Shown one piece after another: positions 36,301-47,810 of a stretch of 64,000 nt of DNA. The first letter of the stretch is position 1. The number at the start of each line of letters is the position of its first letter. This DNA is from Burhinus oedicnemus. Its lineage: Eukaryota; Chordata; Aves; Charadriiformes; Burhinidae. The stretch is taken from positions 2,122,529 through 2,186,528 of the forward strand of contig VFFE01009068.1 of assembly GCA_008921705.1 (NCBI GenBank), in the 5' to 3' direction. Position numbers and translations under genes: made by a program. A model generated the notes under the pieces. The model saw nothing but the letters and a program-made list of their open reading frames with translations, was not told the origin of the DNA and made no database searches.

Positions 36301-38188
36301 TGTTTACATTCTGAAGTTATGTCATTGCCAACATCTTCATAAGCTCTTTGCCAAACTTAAACATTTTCAAAATGTCAGAAGCTCTTTTTATTATCAGTAA
36401 TGAAGTTTCAAAAGAAGTGAGATTCAGAGATGCAATCAACTGTTTTCAAAATCATTGTTAATTAAAAGGATTTTCCTCTGCCTTATGTCAGAGACGTTAA
36501 TATGAGATCTGTTAAAGAGTATTTAGAAATCATTCAATCCCTAACATTTCCCATTTTTCTATCTTTAAAAGTATTAATGATCAAACTAAACTTTGAAAAT
36601 GGGATAGATTTAATTCTACTGTTATGTCCAGGAGAAATGAAGTCTGAAATCAATGTTCAAAGAACTATCATAGCTTTCACTCAACAGAGAAAAAATGTAA
36701 ATGTAGTTTCATGGATAATATCAAGCTAACTTTCATCTTTGAAGAGGTGTTTTTTGCCTGCATCAAGTAGGAAGCAGGACACAGATAAATTGAATAGTGT
36801 ACGCACCCTGCTGCTTTATGTTTATACTTAAAGAAATACTACTATTTCTTTCTTCCTTCTTCATTGTAACTTTGAAAAACTGTATAATGACTTTAAGAAA
36901 AATATATTAGAGGATTGTACAGGATACCTTTCTGCCTCAAGAGGTGCTGTTCAGCATACATTAATATGCTTAATAAAAAAAATAGAGAATGGTCAGAAAT
37001 GCCCATAAGAGCATGTAAAGCTTTTTTTGAACATATATTTTTAAAACACCTTTGTGCAAACAGTTTCCTTTGCCTTTACAGTTTTCACAGTTGTAGGTGC
37101 TTAGTAATTTGGGGAAGCTAAAAAAAAAAAAAGTGAGTTAATTAACTTTCAGTGTTCTCAGTTTAAAAAATGCATCTAGAAAATCTGTAAAACATCTGAT
37201 ATAGAAAGCCTGACATCATAGGAGCTTCCTTACTATTTAAATGACACATTTGGTGTATGTTCTTGAAATAAAACAGATTCTTTGAAGGTTAAAATTAATT
37301 TGTGGTTTTGAATATTTTATGTAGGGATGACAAAACCCGTTTCTGGACTTGGTTTCCTTAAGTAAACCAGAGTAAGGTCAAGTATAGAACAGGCTTGTGT
37401 TTAACAAGCCCTCCTCCATACAGGAATTCATGGCTAATATTTATATTCCTCTTAATTGCTATCCTCTCTCTTCATTAGCAGAGAACTGACACTCAAAACT
37501 CTTTATCAAATTACATCTTGCAGACTTTTTTTTTCAGATATTTTGACATATTGCACCACCCATCCACCTTTTCCTTTTCTTCTTTTTTCTGTATAATTAC
37601 TTCTCTCTTATTGACATTTCAATTATGAGACTCTTCCGTCAAGGTTATACACACAATTTAAAATGTGAATTCTTTCTTGAGCCTCAGTCATAAACCAAAA
37701 CCCATAAACGTGGACCATTATGCTTCCAGGGAGCTCCATGAACTTTTGCTTGTGCAGTTTCAGTGATGACGAGATTAATTTTTTTTCCTGCTTTCCTTGC
37801 TATGTTGGGCTGATGTAGAGTTACTTCTGTAGGATTTTCACAAGACGTTGTAACACATCAATAGCTTCACAGAAGAGAGAAGAAGCACCAGGGGTCGGTA
37901 ATAAGTAAAAGAATAGTTGTATTTTGGAGAATTTGTTGGAGAGCTGCTCATGCATATAGAATCTACAAAATAACTGGTATTTCAATTGAATATGTAGCTG
38001 TATTGTTTGTTAGACTGTGACTTTACACTGCACGCCGTGTATGTTAACTTGACTGTCTGTGAATTAAACTGAGAATAAAAGTCTCAGATGGATATTCAAA
38101 GATTAATGTTCTGAATCTGAAGGAGGCTTCACTTTCCAATTATGCTACCTTTCTGATTGGGTTTTTGCATTTTTTACAGCTCGTTCCT

Positions 38189-38211
38189 AAAAATAAAAAA
38201 ATAAAAAAATA
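38189..38211. repeat. A-rich (AAAAAAT)n run
   Basis: Short A-runs are interrupted by single T at intervals of about seven bases. Confidence 0.8.
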
Positions 38212-38386
38212 TGTAATGCAAAAGTGCTGTGTGTTTTTCCAGTATAAATCAGGATAATTTATGCCTCATTTTTTCTTCTGGATAAAGCCATATCTTCTAA
38301 AATAAAAGCAAATATGTATCCTAATGAATAACAGTAATAATAACAGTCATTATTTGTATTACTGATAACATACAGTTATACCAGAA

Positions 38387-38440
38387 TCTCTCTCTTTCTC
38401 TCCCTCTCTCTTTCTCTCTCTCTCTTTCTTTCTCCTCTTT
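38387..38440. repeat. (TC)n homopyrimidine tract
   Basis: 54 bases of only T and C, mostly TCTC with TTTC interruptions. It directly precedes the LTR-like tail and may be part of the same element. Confidence 0.95.
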
Positions 38441-38583
38441 ACCCTTCCCCACTCTCCTGGTTACCTCTCTATATGGTTCTTCTCATGCTGCTCGTTGAAA
38501 ATAAAGCTGAAGGGTTGTACGACATTTGACTTAGTTGAGTGTCTTAATCTCGTCCCTGGGATCGTAACGAAACCTCCCCGACA
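38441..38583 (+). mobile_element. Possible retroviral LTR 3' part (R-U5-like)
   Basis: After the pyrimidine tract come GAAAATAAAGCTG (polyadenylation-signal-like, about 38498-38510), GTGTCTTAATCTCGTCCCTG and a terminus CCCCGACA ending at 38583. An AATAAA followed some 80 bases later by a ...CA end resembles an LTR tail. At least six CpGs fall in about 90 bases, far above the surroundings, which argues for a fairly recent insertion. No matching TGTCGGGG start or target duplication was found nearby, so the element would be 5'-truncated. The family is not identified. Confidence 0.4.
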
Positions 38584-40727
38584 CTGAATGGGGACACTTG
38601 CATTTCATTTCTGTCTTCTCATTTCCTTTATCAAGGATTTTAAATTGATTATATTGCTGATATAACCCTCAAATACAGTAGGTAATTGAAATTGTATTAG
38701 TAATTACAAAATTGCATATAGGATTAAGATAGCAGTAAATAATAGCTCTAGTATTTTTGGCAAAAATATGATAGATTGCTGCCGGCTCAAGTCTGTAAAT
38801 TTTCTTTAATTCTACTGGAAATGTTGACAGTCACCATTACCTGCCCACCCTTCCCAACTTCATGACATTATACCAGATTTCCTAAACATGAACTCTTATT
38901 TGATACAAAATTTTCATATAAAGTCACATGCCTAGTACTGAATCTTGTTTTTGCAGCCCATTTTGCTTTGTAAATAGTTTAATATTTCATAGTTGTCTTT
39001 TCAAAGGATGCTGAAGTTACAGAAATTAGGGTTGTTCTATATATCAACATGTAAAATATGTGCATGACATTCAAACACAAAGTACACTATCAAAATGTGT
39101 ATCTAATGGTAGCTACACTGTAGCGTCCTTCTGAAGATCACTAAAAGGAATTGCATTTCCTCTAGTCTCCATCTTGTAGTTTTCACTTAGACTTGTATGA
39201 AACTCCCATTGTTAACTATAATGAGAGCCTTTGAACCTACTGTAGGTGCTGCAATATCATTACTCCTTTATTATCCGTAAGTGTTCATCAATACCTCTTC
39301 AGTAGTTACGCCTTAAAAATGTAACTCACAGTGCATTTTTGCTGCTTTTAATGCTGAACCACTTAAAAACCATTGAGCTTAAACCTGGTGTTCAAAGTAA
39401 AGCTGAAAGAATAATAGTTTTCTTTCAAGTTAGTGAGTGAATTGCAAAACTAGGAAGAATTTAGTTCAAATGGAACAAAACTATTTTTAGTCTTATTTTT
39501 GGCAAAATGGAAAATATAACAATGCTCATTTTTCAGTCAACTTGAAATTTTTATTCAAGTTGCCATATTAAGTATGCAAAACCTATTAACCAAAAAAAAA
39601 AAAATGAAATCGGAAAAGATATAGCTTTGAAATGAAATATTTAAAAGTTTATTTTAAATTTTTTTGATGTTTCCAAATAAATATTTATTGTATTTTAAAA
39701 CCTCTTTTAAAGGTTTTCAGTTTTCCTTCTGACTAACACTACTTGAACAATCATCTGTAACAGCTGATGTCTTCTCAAATCCCTGTTTTTTGGGAGAAAC
39801 CACTCCTAGCTTGCCTAGTGCTAGCAAAGCTTTGAAATGCTTATGTAATATGAATGGCTTCTACTCCTGTGGAAGTTTGATCTTTCTACACACTGAATAG
39901 GAATTTACATCAGATTTCAATGTTCTTCTTGTATGCCTGAAAAAATTTACAAGGATATATTTTTTTTGTAAGGTTTAGTATACACTAACTCTCTAGGCTT
40001 TCATTTGGTGAAAGATAATAGAAAAAAATACTGAGAAATTGCATTAGCTATAATCTATGCACAGAATTCTAAAAACGCCTATAAAATAATCAAAGACTAC
40101 ATGTAAATTTAGCTGTAGGCTTGATCAGCATTAGACAGGCTGATAGGATTTTTCTCCTAGGACTCTGAACAGCCATACTGTAAGAATTTACCTTGGGATT
40201 CACACTAAATTACAAACATTCCACAAAAAGTTCCCATCTCCACATAAATTTTCCCTAAGCATAGTTTTGGTGTCTCTTTAGTGCTCAGGAGTGCAAGGCT
40301 CATCGTTTATGTGGAGGTAGAAGGTCAGTGTGCTGGGCAGACAAGGATGTGCTACACTGGGAGAGGCAGGTCCCAGAGGCTGATAATATTTGAGAAGAAG
40401 TGACCTTTAAAAAAAAAAAATAATTGATTCTGATATCCTGTTTATATTCAATTTCTGACAGTTTTCAGTAATTATGCTTTTGAACAGGAAGTATAAGAGA
40501 TTTTTCTTTCTCTGTGTGAGACTGTTCTGCACTAATCCCAAAGGCTATGAATTACACAATATTACATCATATGATAAATAGATTAATATTTTGAATAATT
40601 AATGTAGTCTCCAAAGCTTTCTATAAAAATATATTTTATTTTGCTGACTCAATTTCTGATTTAACTTCTTAAATTTAAAGTTCTTAAAGTTTTATCTTAA
40701 CTTTCCAAACTTGGTTTTTTCCCTTCT

Positions 40728-40774
40728 CTGTGTGTGTGGGGGTGCACATGTGTGTTTGTGTGTGTTTATGTGTG
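40728..40774. repeat. GT-rich imperfect microsatellite
   Basis: Runs of TG are interrupted by GGGG, CACA and TTTA. Confidence 0.85.
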
Positions 40775-43700
40775 CAGATATCAACATGCTTAAACCAAGA
40801 TGTCTTCTTCTTGTGAGGAAATCTAGATCTTTGCAATAAGAAGTCCATACAGTGATTTGAGTCATCATGCCACATAGCTCCCTGCAACCTCCCTCAAAGC
40901 TTAGATGTCATGCAGACTCTGCTGTGATTTCCTGATTTTCGCCTTCTGACTCATATGCTGTCTTATTTCATTAGCAGTCTTGACTGAAGTGTTTTTTCTC
41001 TAGGGACCAAATTCTAGTCTGTTACAAATTCTGGTCTGTGTAAATCCCATGTGAGTTCTCTGTAGTAGGTACTTTATTTTATACCTGTGTTAATGCCAGA
41101 TAATCTAATCCTGAAAGTTTGATAGAACATTTTGAAATATTACGTTGTGTGACATAATTTAAAATCCACCTGGAGCTACAAAGATTGCAAGTAATTGCTT
41201 GTTTCAACTTAACCCCCAGTGTGTCTGGGGCTTCTAAGCATGTGAACAAAATATTTTGTTTATTTTAGACACTTTAGTGTTTGTAATGACAAAGAAAGAA
41301 ACATTCTACAGATCCCAAACAATAAGAAAATACTTTATGTCTAGGAATCAAAGGGCCCATTACTGAGCAGATGTCCTGGGTTTATCAAGTTACTATCCTG
41401 CCAGTGCAGATAACCACATGGTATAAATCAAAGAGAAGCAATGCATAGAAACATCCAGTTTCTTTCGTGCACTGTTGCTTTGATCCCCATGAAAGCTGAG
41501 TATCAAAGTCTGGTACTGCCTTCATCACTGCACTTTTAGAGAAAGAGTGAATAGTGAGCACTTTCGCCCCTTCCTCTGCTTCAGGCTTAGAAATCTGGAT
41601 TTCTTTTGTTGTTTCAAATGCCTGGGATTTTGGTGCTCTATTGTTATTTTGTAGTTCTTTTTTGGTGGAAAATACTCATTCTGCATGGCTCAAATTCACA
41701 GAGAGCTTTAGAAAACCCCAAACTGCTGTGCCGGTAAGAGATGATTCAATCATTCCCCCACTTCTTGCCTCTTCCAGTTTCAATGGTGTTTTGCACTTGG
41801 AGGTGCTGGTTTGTTATGATCCCAGTGAGAAAGGCACTCAGGCTCTGTAAGGTATCATTCACAATGCTGTTCTTTAGAACTAACACTACAAGAGGAGAAT
41901 AACATAGGTAATCTTAAGTCACTTTAGGTGCTGGAAGCCCTAGGCAGCGTAGCGTTGAACAGGACTCTGACCCACATGCACACCGTGTAGACCCCGTCCA
42001 TAGCAGAGATTCTTCTCTTTCAGTCATTCAAGTAATTACAGGATTTTCTTACAAGGAAACAGATCTACTCATCACTTCTACAGTCATGCTCTCAGGAGAA
42101 CTTCTTGATGCTCAGTTAGATAAAAGCAAGCACAGGCAGGTGGTGTAATTGAAGGTACCAAGTGGGAGCTGCCTGCAGGATCCTCTGTTATGACAAGCTG
42201 GCTGAGTTTGTCCTGCAGCCAAGGGATTGTGCAGCACAGCACAGACCTGGGCATGCTCAGGTTGACTGTAACATGGATCACTAGCTCCTCCATGTGCAAT
42301 GGTCTTCCAGTCAGGATCACTACAAATGGTCAGGTAGCCCAGCCTTAATGCTGTACCTACTTTGTTGACAAGACATCGTGGTTATAGGTTGTGGGTGCAG
42401 CTGCCCACTGCCATACAAGAGCTTTGACTTGCGACACTAGTAATTATCTATGATATTTAGCTGCAGGTGAGCTCTCCTTTTCTGTGTGCCATTGGCTGGT
42501 GGCTGAGGACAATAAGCAGGGTCTGAAGTGACTTGGGAACAGAAATTAATTAATTCTGTCTCCCCAGAACATACACAAATAAATTCTCTTATATCCTTAA
42601 TTTTTTACAGACACATTCTTTTAAGCAAGAAAATTTCTGTGGATAACGTTAGCAAATTATCTTTATATGTGTCCATATGTATGCCATTGCTTAATAGTGA
42701 CAATGCAGTACCAAGCCACTTAATCTTTTTCCTACTCTGTAAAACTTTTTATGATGGTCACATTTTCCTAGTGTAAATCTTTACATTCATGTATTTTCCT
42801 CATCTTATGTAACGATGAATCATGCACTTTGAACAACTTGGGGAGCCTATCTCTCCTGTGGGGAGAGTAACGTGTAGATTCTACTGTGGTGTGATTAAGG
42901 AAATAATATCAATACGTGTGTTTGTAACACTTTTGTCTTCCTCTTACATTTTGAAAATTGAAGAGCCTTTTCTGGAATACTAATGGAAAAAGAAAAACAT
43001 ACATAACCAGACTGTAAAATAGAACAATTTAGTCTAGTGATCCTTCCAACAGCCTGTGTTTGGTGGTTTTTTTCCCTGTACTATAAAGATTACTAAAACA
43101 ATACTGTTGTAAAATGCATCTTTTAACAAAGAAAATCTTTCATAAGGATTATACCCTTATATATAAAATGTTATAATAATTGGATCCTTTTTATTAAAAC
43201 ATTTCATGGATCATTGCAAACATGGTAACAAAAGTGCTTTCTCCCCATTGTATGAATTCACAGCTGTAGATAATAAACCCAAGTCATCGCTTGCCATGAA
43301 CTTTCACTGAAAGTGAGCTGAAGTGCAAGGTGTACTGCATAAGGAAAAAGTCCTTACATTGAAAAACTTGCATGAAAAACTATCAGAAGATCACTGTGCT
43401 TAAGTCACTTCTGTTTCTCATTTCCAAAGTCATGATACATTTAGTTTAGTAGAAGTGGAAATAATACATGTGCATGTACAAACACAACCTGTCTAGACAG
43501 TACAGCTCATTTTGGGGGAAACAGATTTTTAAATGTGTACCTGTCAATGTAATGCTGTAAGATAAAACCTTGGGGATCCCCAGAGGCTTCTCTTGTGGAT
43601 GCTTCACTGTTCCAATGAAAGCATTTTGTTTACTTCTTCTCAAACCCATCTCTATATTTTGAAGATTACCAAGCTGACAATATGACATGCTGCATTAATT

Positions 43701-44023
43701 TAAACTTTTGTTTACTGAAGAAACTAGCACTGCACATGCTTATAATGGTAAAAAGGGAGAAGAAGATGGCATTTCTGGATATCTGTCCCCAGAAAATGTG
43801 ATTCTTTCTAAACTAAGCATAACATTGCCATTAGTTTTTAAAATATGATACTAGAAAAGTGATGCATTTTAATGAAGCAATTTATTACTGAGGTATAAAG
43901 CATCTGATAAAGTCAGTTATTAAGTCTTAAGTCCATACCGTATTAATTTCGGCAGGAGTACAGGAATCAGCACTTTTTGCAATCAAATTCTGTGGTTGCT
44001 GTTAAGATTAGCAAACCTTTTTT

Positions 44024-44037
44024 TATATATATATATA
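44024..44037. repeat. (TA)n microsatellite
   Basis: About seven TA units follow a T-run. Confidence 0.85.
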
Positions 44038-47000
44038 TTTTTGTCAGACTTTTATGCTTCCTGGCATCACTGAAGGTTGGAACAGAAAACGTTCTCACTT
44101 TATTTAAAATCCAGCCTCTAGAGAAGTGCAGAATAAATATACAATATTGTGACACAAGATTTTATAAAACTTCATCTTGATTTTTCTTACAGCTGTACAT
44201 TCAGAAGGTTCAACTAAGGTATTTTAGTAAAAGAACGTTAGAAAAAATGTAATAAAGGAATTAAGATAGTTTGTAAGGGTATGTAAGAATAAAAGTAATC
44301 AAAAGGAAGTGTTTCCAAATATTTACACTTGTTGTTCTGATGTGCTTAATTGACTGTTTTTCAGTGTTCTCAGTGCCAGACAGAGGCAGAAATAACAGGA
44401 GAAAAAGTTGATTTCTTAACCACTTAAATAGATGTTTTCACGCTTCATGTAGTACATTGTCAGAACAAGATGTATTCGAAAAGAGGGAAATAAATGAAAT
44501 ACTCTGAATCCTCAGGACTTCACTGAGAGTAGCTGGTATATTGTTACTTTGAAAAACTAGGGAAGAGCATCAGTGTTGTACTGTACACACTGGGAAAACT
44601 GGGGATGTGGGGGCTCAAGCCGCTTTGTCACAAAGATGTGAAAACTTGTGGAGAAATGTTTTCCTCCTGTTACCTGTATTGGTATAGGTAGCAGTTCCCA
44701 TGTTAAAGCAAGTAAGTTATTTATTAAGATTTTACACCTCCCCCAAAAAAAGATTTTTTTAAAGAAGCTATCAAGTCACAGTAGGATATCTAGTAATATT
44801 CGAGGTTCGACAGTGACTGAGTGGTGATGAAGGCACTTTGGTATCTTGTAAGTTAAATAAAGGGGTAGTGTTTTTGTGCAAGAACCTGGGACTAGTTTTT
44901 TGAAACAGCAGTCTCTCAAATGCACTTAAATGAGAATAGATATACGAAACTTTTGAGACATGACTGTGAGATTTTTCCACAGATGTCATGAGAGAAAATA
45001 AGTAGAAAGCTTTATTTTGCATTTAAACTCGGTAACAATAAACACTAAACCCTTTTTGGCATCATTACCATAGCTACAGAATCCAGTACCTGTACATGAG
45101 AAGTTAAACAAACACTAAGTTAGACTATATTTTGAGTGGCAAGTGTTTTTGCAGGACAACACTTCGAGGGCACAAATTCTTGTATCTTACCCGGATTTTT
45201 TGTTTTAGTAGGAACCTGATATAATTAGTAGTTGTTTCTCAATAAATTCACTATTTTTGAAAGAAAACAAAGAACCCACCCACCCCCAGACTATCTTTTC
45301 TCCTTTACACATCAGAGTACTGAACATTTAACTGAAGTACCAAGAATTAGACTTGCAGTGAGCCCATTGTCAGTGAAATCAGACATTTCAGAGGCTGTTC
45401 ATTGAGGATGTTTGATTTTTAAAACTTTTTAGTCTGGGATCATTTGCTGTTTTAATTCAGTAGATACATGGACTATGAAGAATAGAGTGTTGGGGGAGAG
45501 GTGCTATTGCCCGTATGTACCTGAGGTGGGGTGCTGTTAGTTGTCATCTCCACTCCATGCTTCCTGTGCGACTTAATCTCTCTTGTCCTACATTTGTAAA
45601 AGGGATTAAGTCATTTGTTTTTCCTGGTTTTGTTCCTGCAGGCACAGATAGTTAAAGTGATCTTTGTGTATTTTTGCAGAGCATGAGTGTAGGAGATCAA
45701 AGGATGTTAGCTCACAGATCACTGAAATCGTTGTAAGATGACTGTGGAAATATCAGGTGGAAACTCTGAAAACTGTCCAAATGTTCTTGGATGTTTGTTA
45801 TTCTGGAGCTCTAAAAAGTTGAATTCTTCTCTCTGGAGGGAACATCACCATCAGCTTCTGCACATGCTTTCTGTATGCTCCTCTACATACACAAGTCAAT
45901 TCACATTGCCAGACCCTTCATCTTGCATTTGTGCATATCAGGACCAGTTCCACTGAAGTACGGTTTAATATGCTTTATTAAAACCAGCATAATAAAATCA
46001 GATTCTCATTCTTTAGCTGAAGCCTTTCACTTCATCTTCTGTCTTACCTTTTATTCCCTGTCTTCCTTTTGTAATATTTTGGTTTCTACTGTCTTTTGAT
46101 ATTAGCTGGTTCTTCTTTCCACCTCTTCTTCCACCTCTTCCCTTTCTCAAGCTTTGCTTCAATAAACTGGATCTCCTTTGTTACTATCTTATTTAGACAT
46201 ATAAGTCTCAAAATAAATCTGAGATAATCACTTAATCTTCTCTGTACCGACACTTTTCAGCTGTAGCTCTTTCACCCACAGCCTGAAATTACTAATCATT
46301 AAAAACATCCTGCTTGTTTAAACTCCCCACTCCTTAGCTTTTACATAAAACAAAAAGTAGATCTAAGAGTTTCTAAGCTAGATAATGCAATAGACAACAA
46401 GAAAAAAGCCCACCATCTTATTCTGTGCAAAGAACACATTGCAAGCAATGGTCTAAAATACATTCTGAACTAAAAATGCTGAAGTATCTTTTTCGTACCT
46501 CTTATTATTTTGGAAAAGAAGATGTTTTGAAGATTTGTGGTAATTTGCCTTCTGTGAAGTCACAAGTTAGACTGATCCTACCAGGATTAGAACTGTTATT
46601 TGTAATGAAGTTGTCAAAATATTGCCAGGGTATTTGAAACCATGATAATGAATTTATATTGATGTTTAGATGCTGGGAAATTCACATGGCTTAACACTGG
46701 TAAGGAGAAAAAAAATTATAAATACTATGTTTTTGGACAGAAATATGACCAAGGAAAAAATGACTGGCAAAGCAGAATGTGATCGCTGATCCTGTTCATA
46801 ATGAAAGATATGCTTCCTTAGGGCCAGATTTCAACACCTGATTTTCAGCTTACTACAGTGTAGCAAGATCAAAGTAGGATTTTTATAACACCAATGTTAG
46901 ATAACAGGCATTAGAAAATGTAGGAAAAAACAGTCATTATACACAGAACTGGCAATTCATCCCCTGATGTGAAAAAAATGTTACAATGTGGTGAAAAATC

Positions 47001-47415
47001 ATGTTTTTGAAAAACTGATGTAGTGTCAGACAGGAAGTCTCAAATGAACTTTTGCACTCAGACCATGAAATATAATCACAGATGATGAAGAACTGAGCTC
47101 TCATGATTTCTGTTGATTTCTGCTTTGTCTTCAAAGCACTATTGGCCAAGAAGATAACGGAAAGGCACTGAGTCAGTTTTGTTTACATTGGAGAACTTTC
47201 CTAGTCAGACTAATAAAACGCTGTTCGGATACTTTTATTAAAAATGTGACCTTATATAATGTTCACTTAAACTACATCCTACCTGAAGTAATCCAAGGTG
47301 AAAAGAAATACTGCTCATATCAGTAAGCCATTTTACTTAATGTATATCACCTAAATTTTGAGTCCAAATGCACCTGCTTACCCACTGGGAAACAGCTATC
47401 CAAGGCAATGATCTT

Positions 47416-47810
47416 TGTCCCGGTTCCGGCGGGGATAGGGTTAATTTTCCCAAGGATCCGGCAGGGGACACAGGTATCCGTACCGTGTGCCGCCGTGCCC
47501 AGTCTGTAGCCGGGGGAGGTGGCCGGGGGAGGGGACAGGGAGTCACCGCTTGGGAGCGGTACTTTGATCGTGTTTTATACATTCCTCTCTCAGTGTTATT
47601 ATTGTTGTTTTCCTTTTTTCCTTTGCTGTTCTGTCAAACTGCCTTTCTCTCAACCCACGAGTTTTGCCTTTTTCTGCCGATTCTGGCCCCCATCCCACGG
47701 CTGGGGGCGGGGGCGGACGGGACGGGACGGGAGGGGACGGGAGGGGAGGGGACGGAGCGGAGCGAGCTGCTGCCTGGTGCTTTGCTGCCGGTTGGAGTTA
47801 AACCACGACA
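47416..47810 (+). mobile_element. Solo LTR, avian ERVL-type
   Basis: The element begins TGTCCCGGTTCCGGCGGGGA, then AGGGTTAATTTTCC, and ends GGTTGGAGTTAAACCACGACA. It keeps the LTR landmarks of this family: the CCGTGCCCAGTCTGTAGCC region (a degraded TATA-type segment), the T-rich central part around TTATTATTGTTGTTTTCC, and CTCAACCCACGAGTTTTGCC. The terminal dinucleotides TG...CA are intact. At 395 bases it is complete, with no internal retroviral sequence on either side, so it is a solo LTR. It is rich in CpG compared with the surroundings, which suggests a fairly young insertion. The 5 bases on each side (ATCTT and CTGTC) do not match, so no target duplication is visible. Open frames across it are not genes. 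Confidence 0.88.
47701..47765 (+). repeat. GGGACG-type repeat inside the LTR (G-quadruplex potential)
   Basis: About ten G runs of 3-5 bases, spaced by one to four bases (ACGGG / AGGGG units), form a small tandem array. It sits near the 3' end of the LTR, after CCCATCCCACGGCTGGGGG. The array looks locally expanded and could fold into several alternative G-quadruplexes. A second G-rich patch lies at 47512-47540. Confidence 0.85.

Larger units (their letters stand above)
28711..38386. other. AT-rich DNA without a recognised gene
   Basis: No gene was established in 9.7 kb. The longest open frame (32230-32700, plus, 156 codons) has a leucine/serine-rich hydrophobic middle, no recognisable domain and no splice context, and is probably chance. 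A potential G-quadruplex lies at 33326-33359 and A-rich low complexity at 38189-38211. A TATA-like CTATAAA and scattered AATAAA motifs are at background frequency for such AT-rich DNA. Confidence 0.55.
38584..47415. other. AT-rich DNA without a recognised gene
   Basis: No gene was identified in 8.8 kb. Low-complexity items are a GT-rich stretch (40728-40774), (TA)n at 44024-44037 and a 12-base duplication (CCACCTCTTCTT) near 46120-46143. The 98-codon plus frame at 41554-41850 is not recognised and has no supporting context. Confidence 0.55.

Noticed and set aside
41554..41850. A 98-codon plus-strand frame
   Set aside because: No recognisable similarity and no neighbouring exon-like borders.
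44800..44825. GAGGTTCGACAGT, resembling a tRNA T-arm
   Set aside because: No matching acceptor, D or anticodon arms occur at the proper distance.
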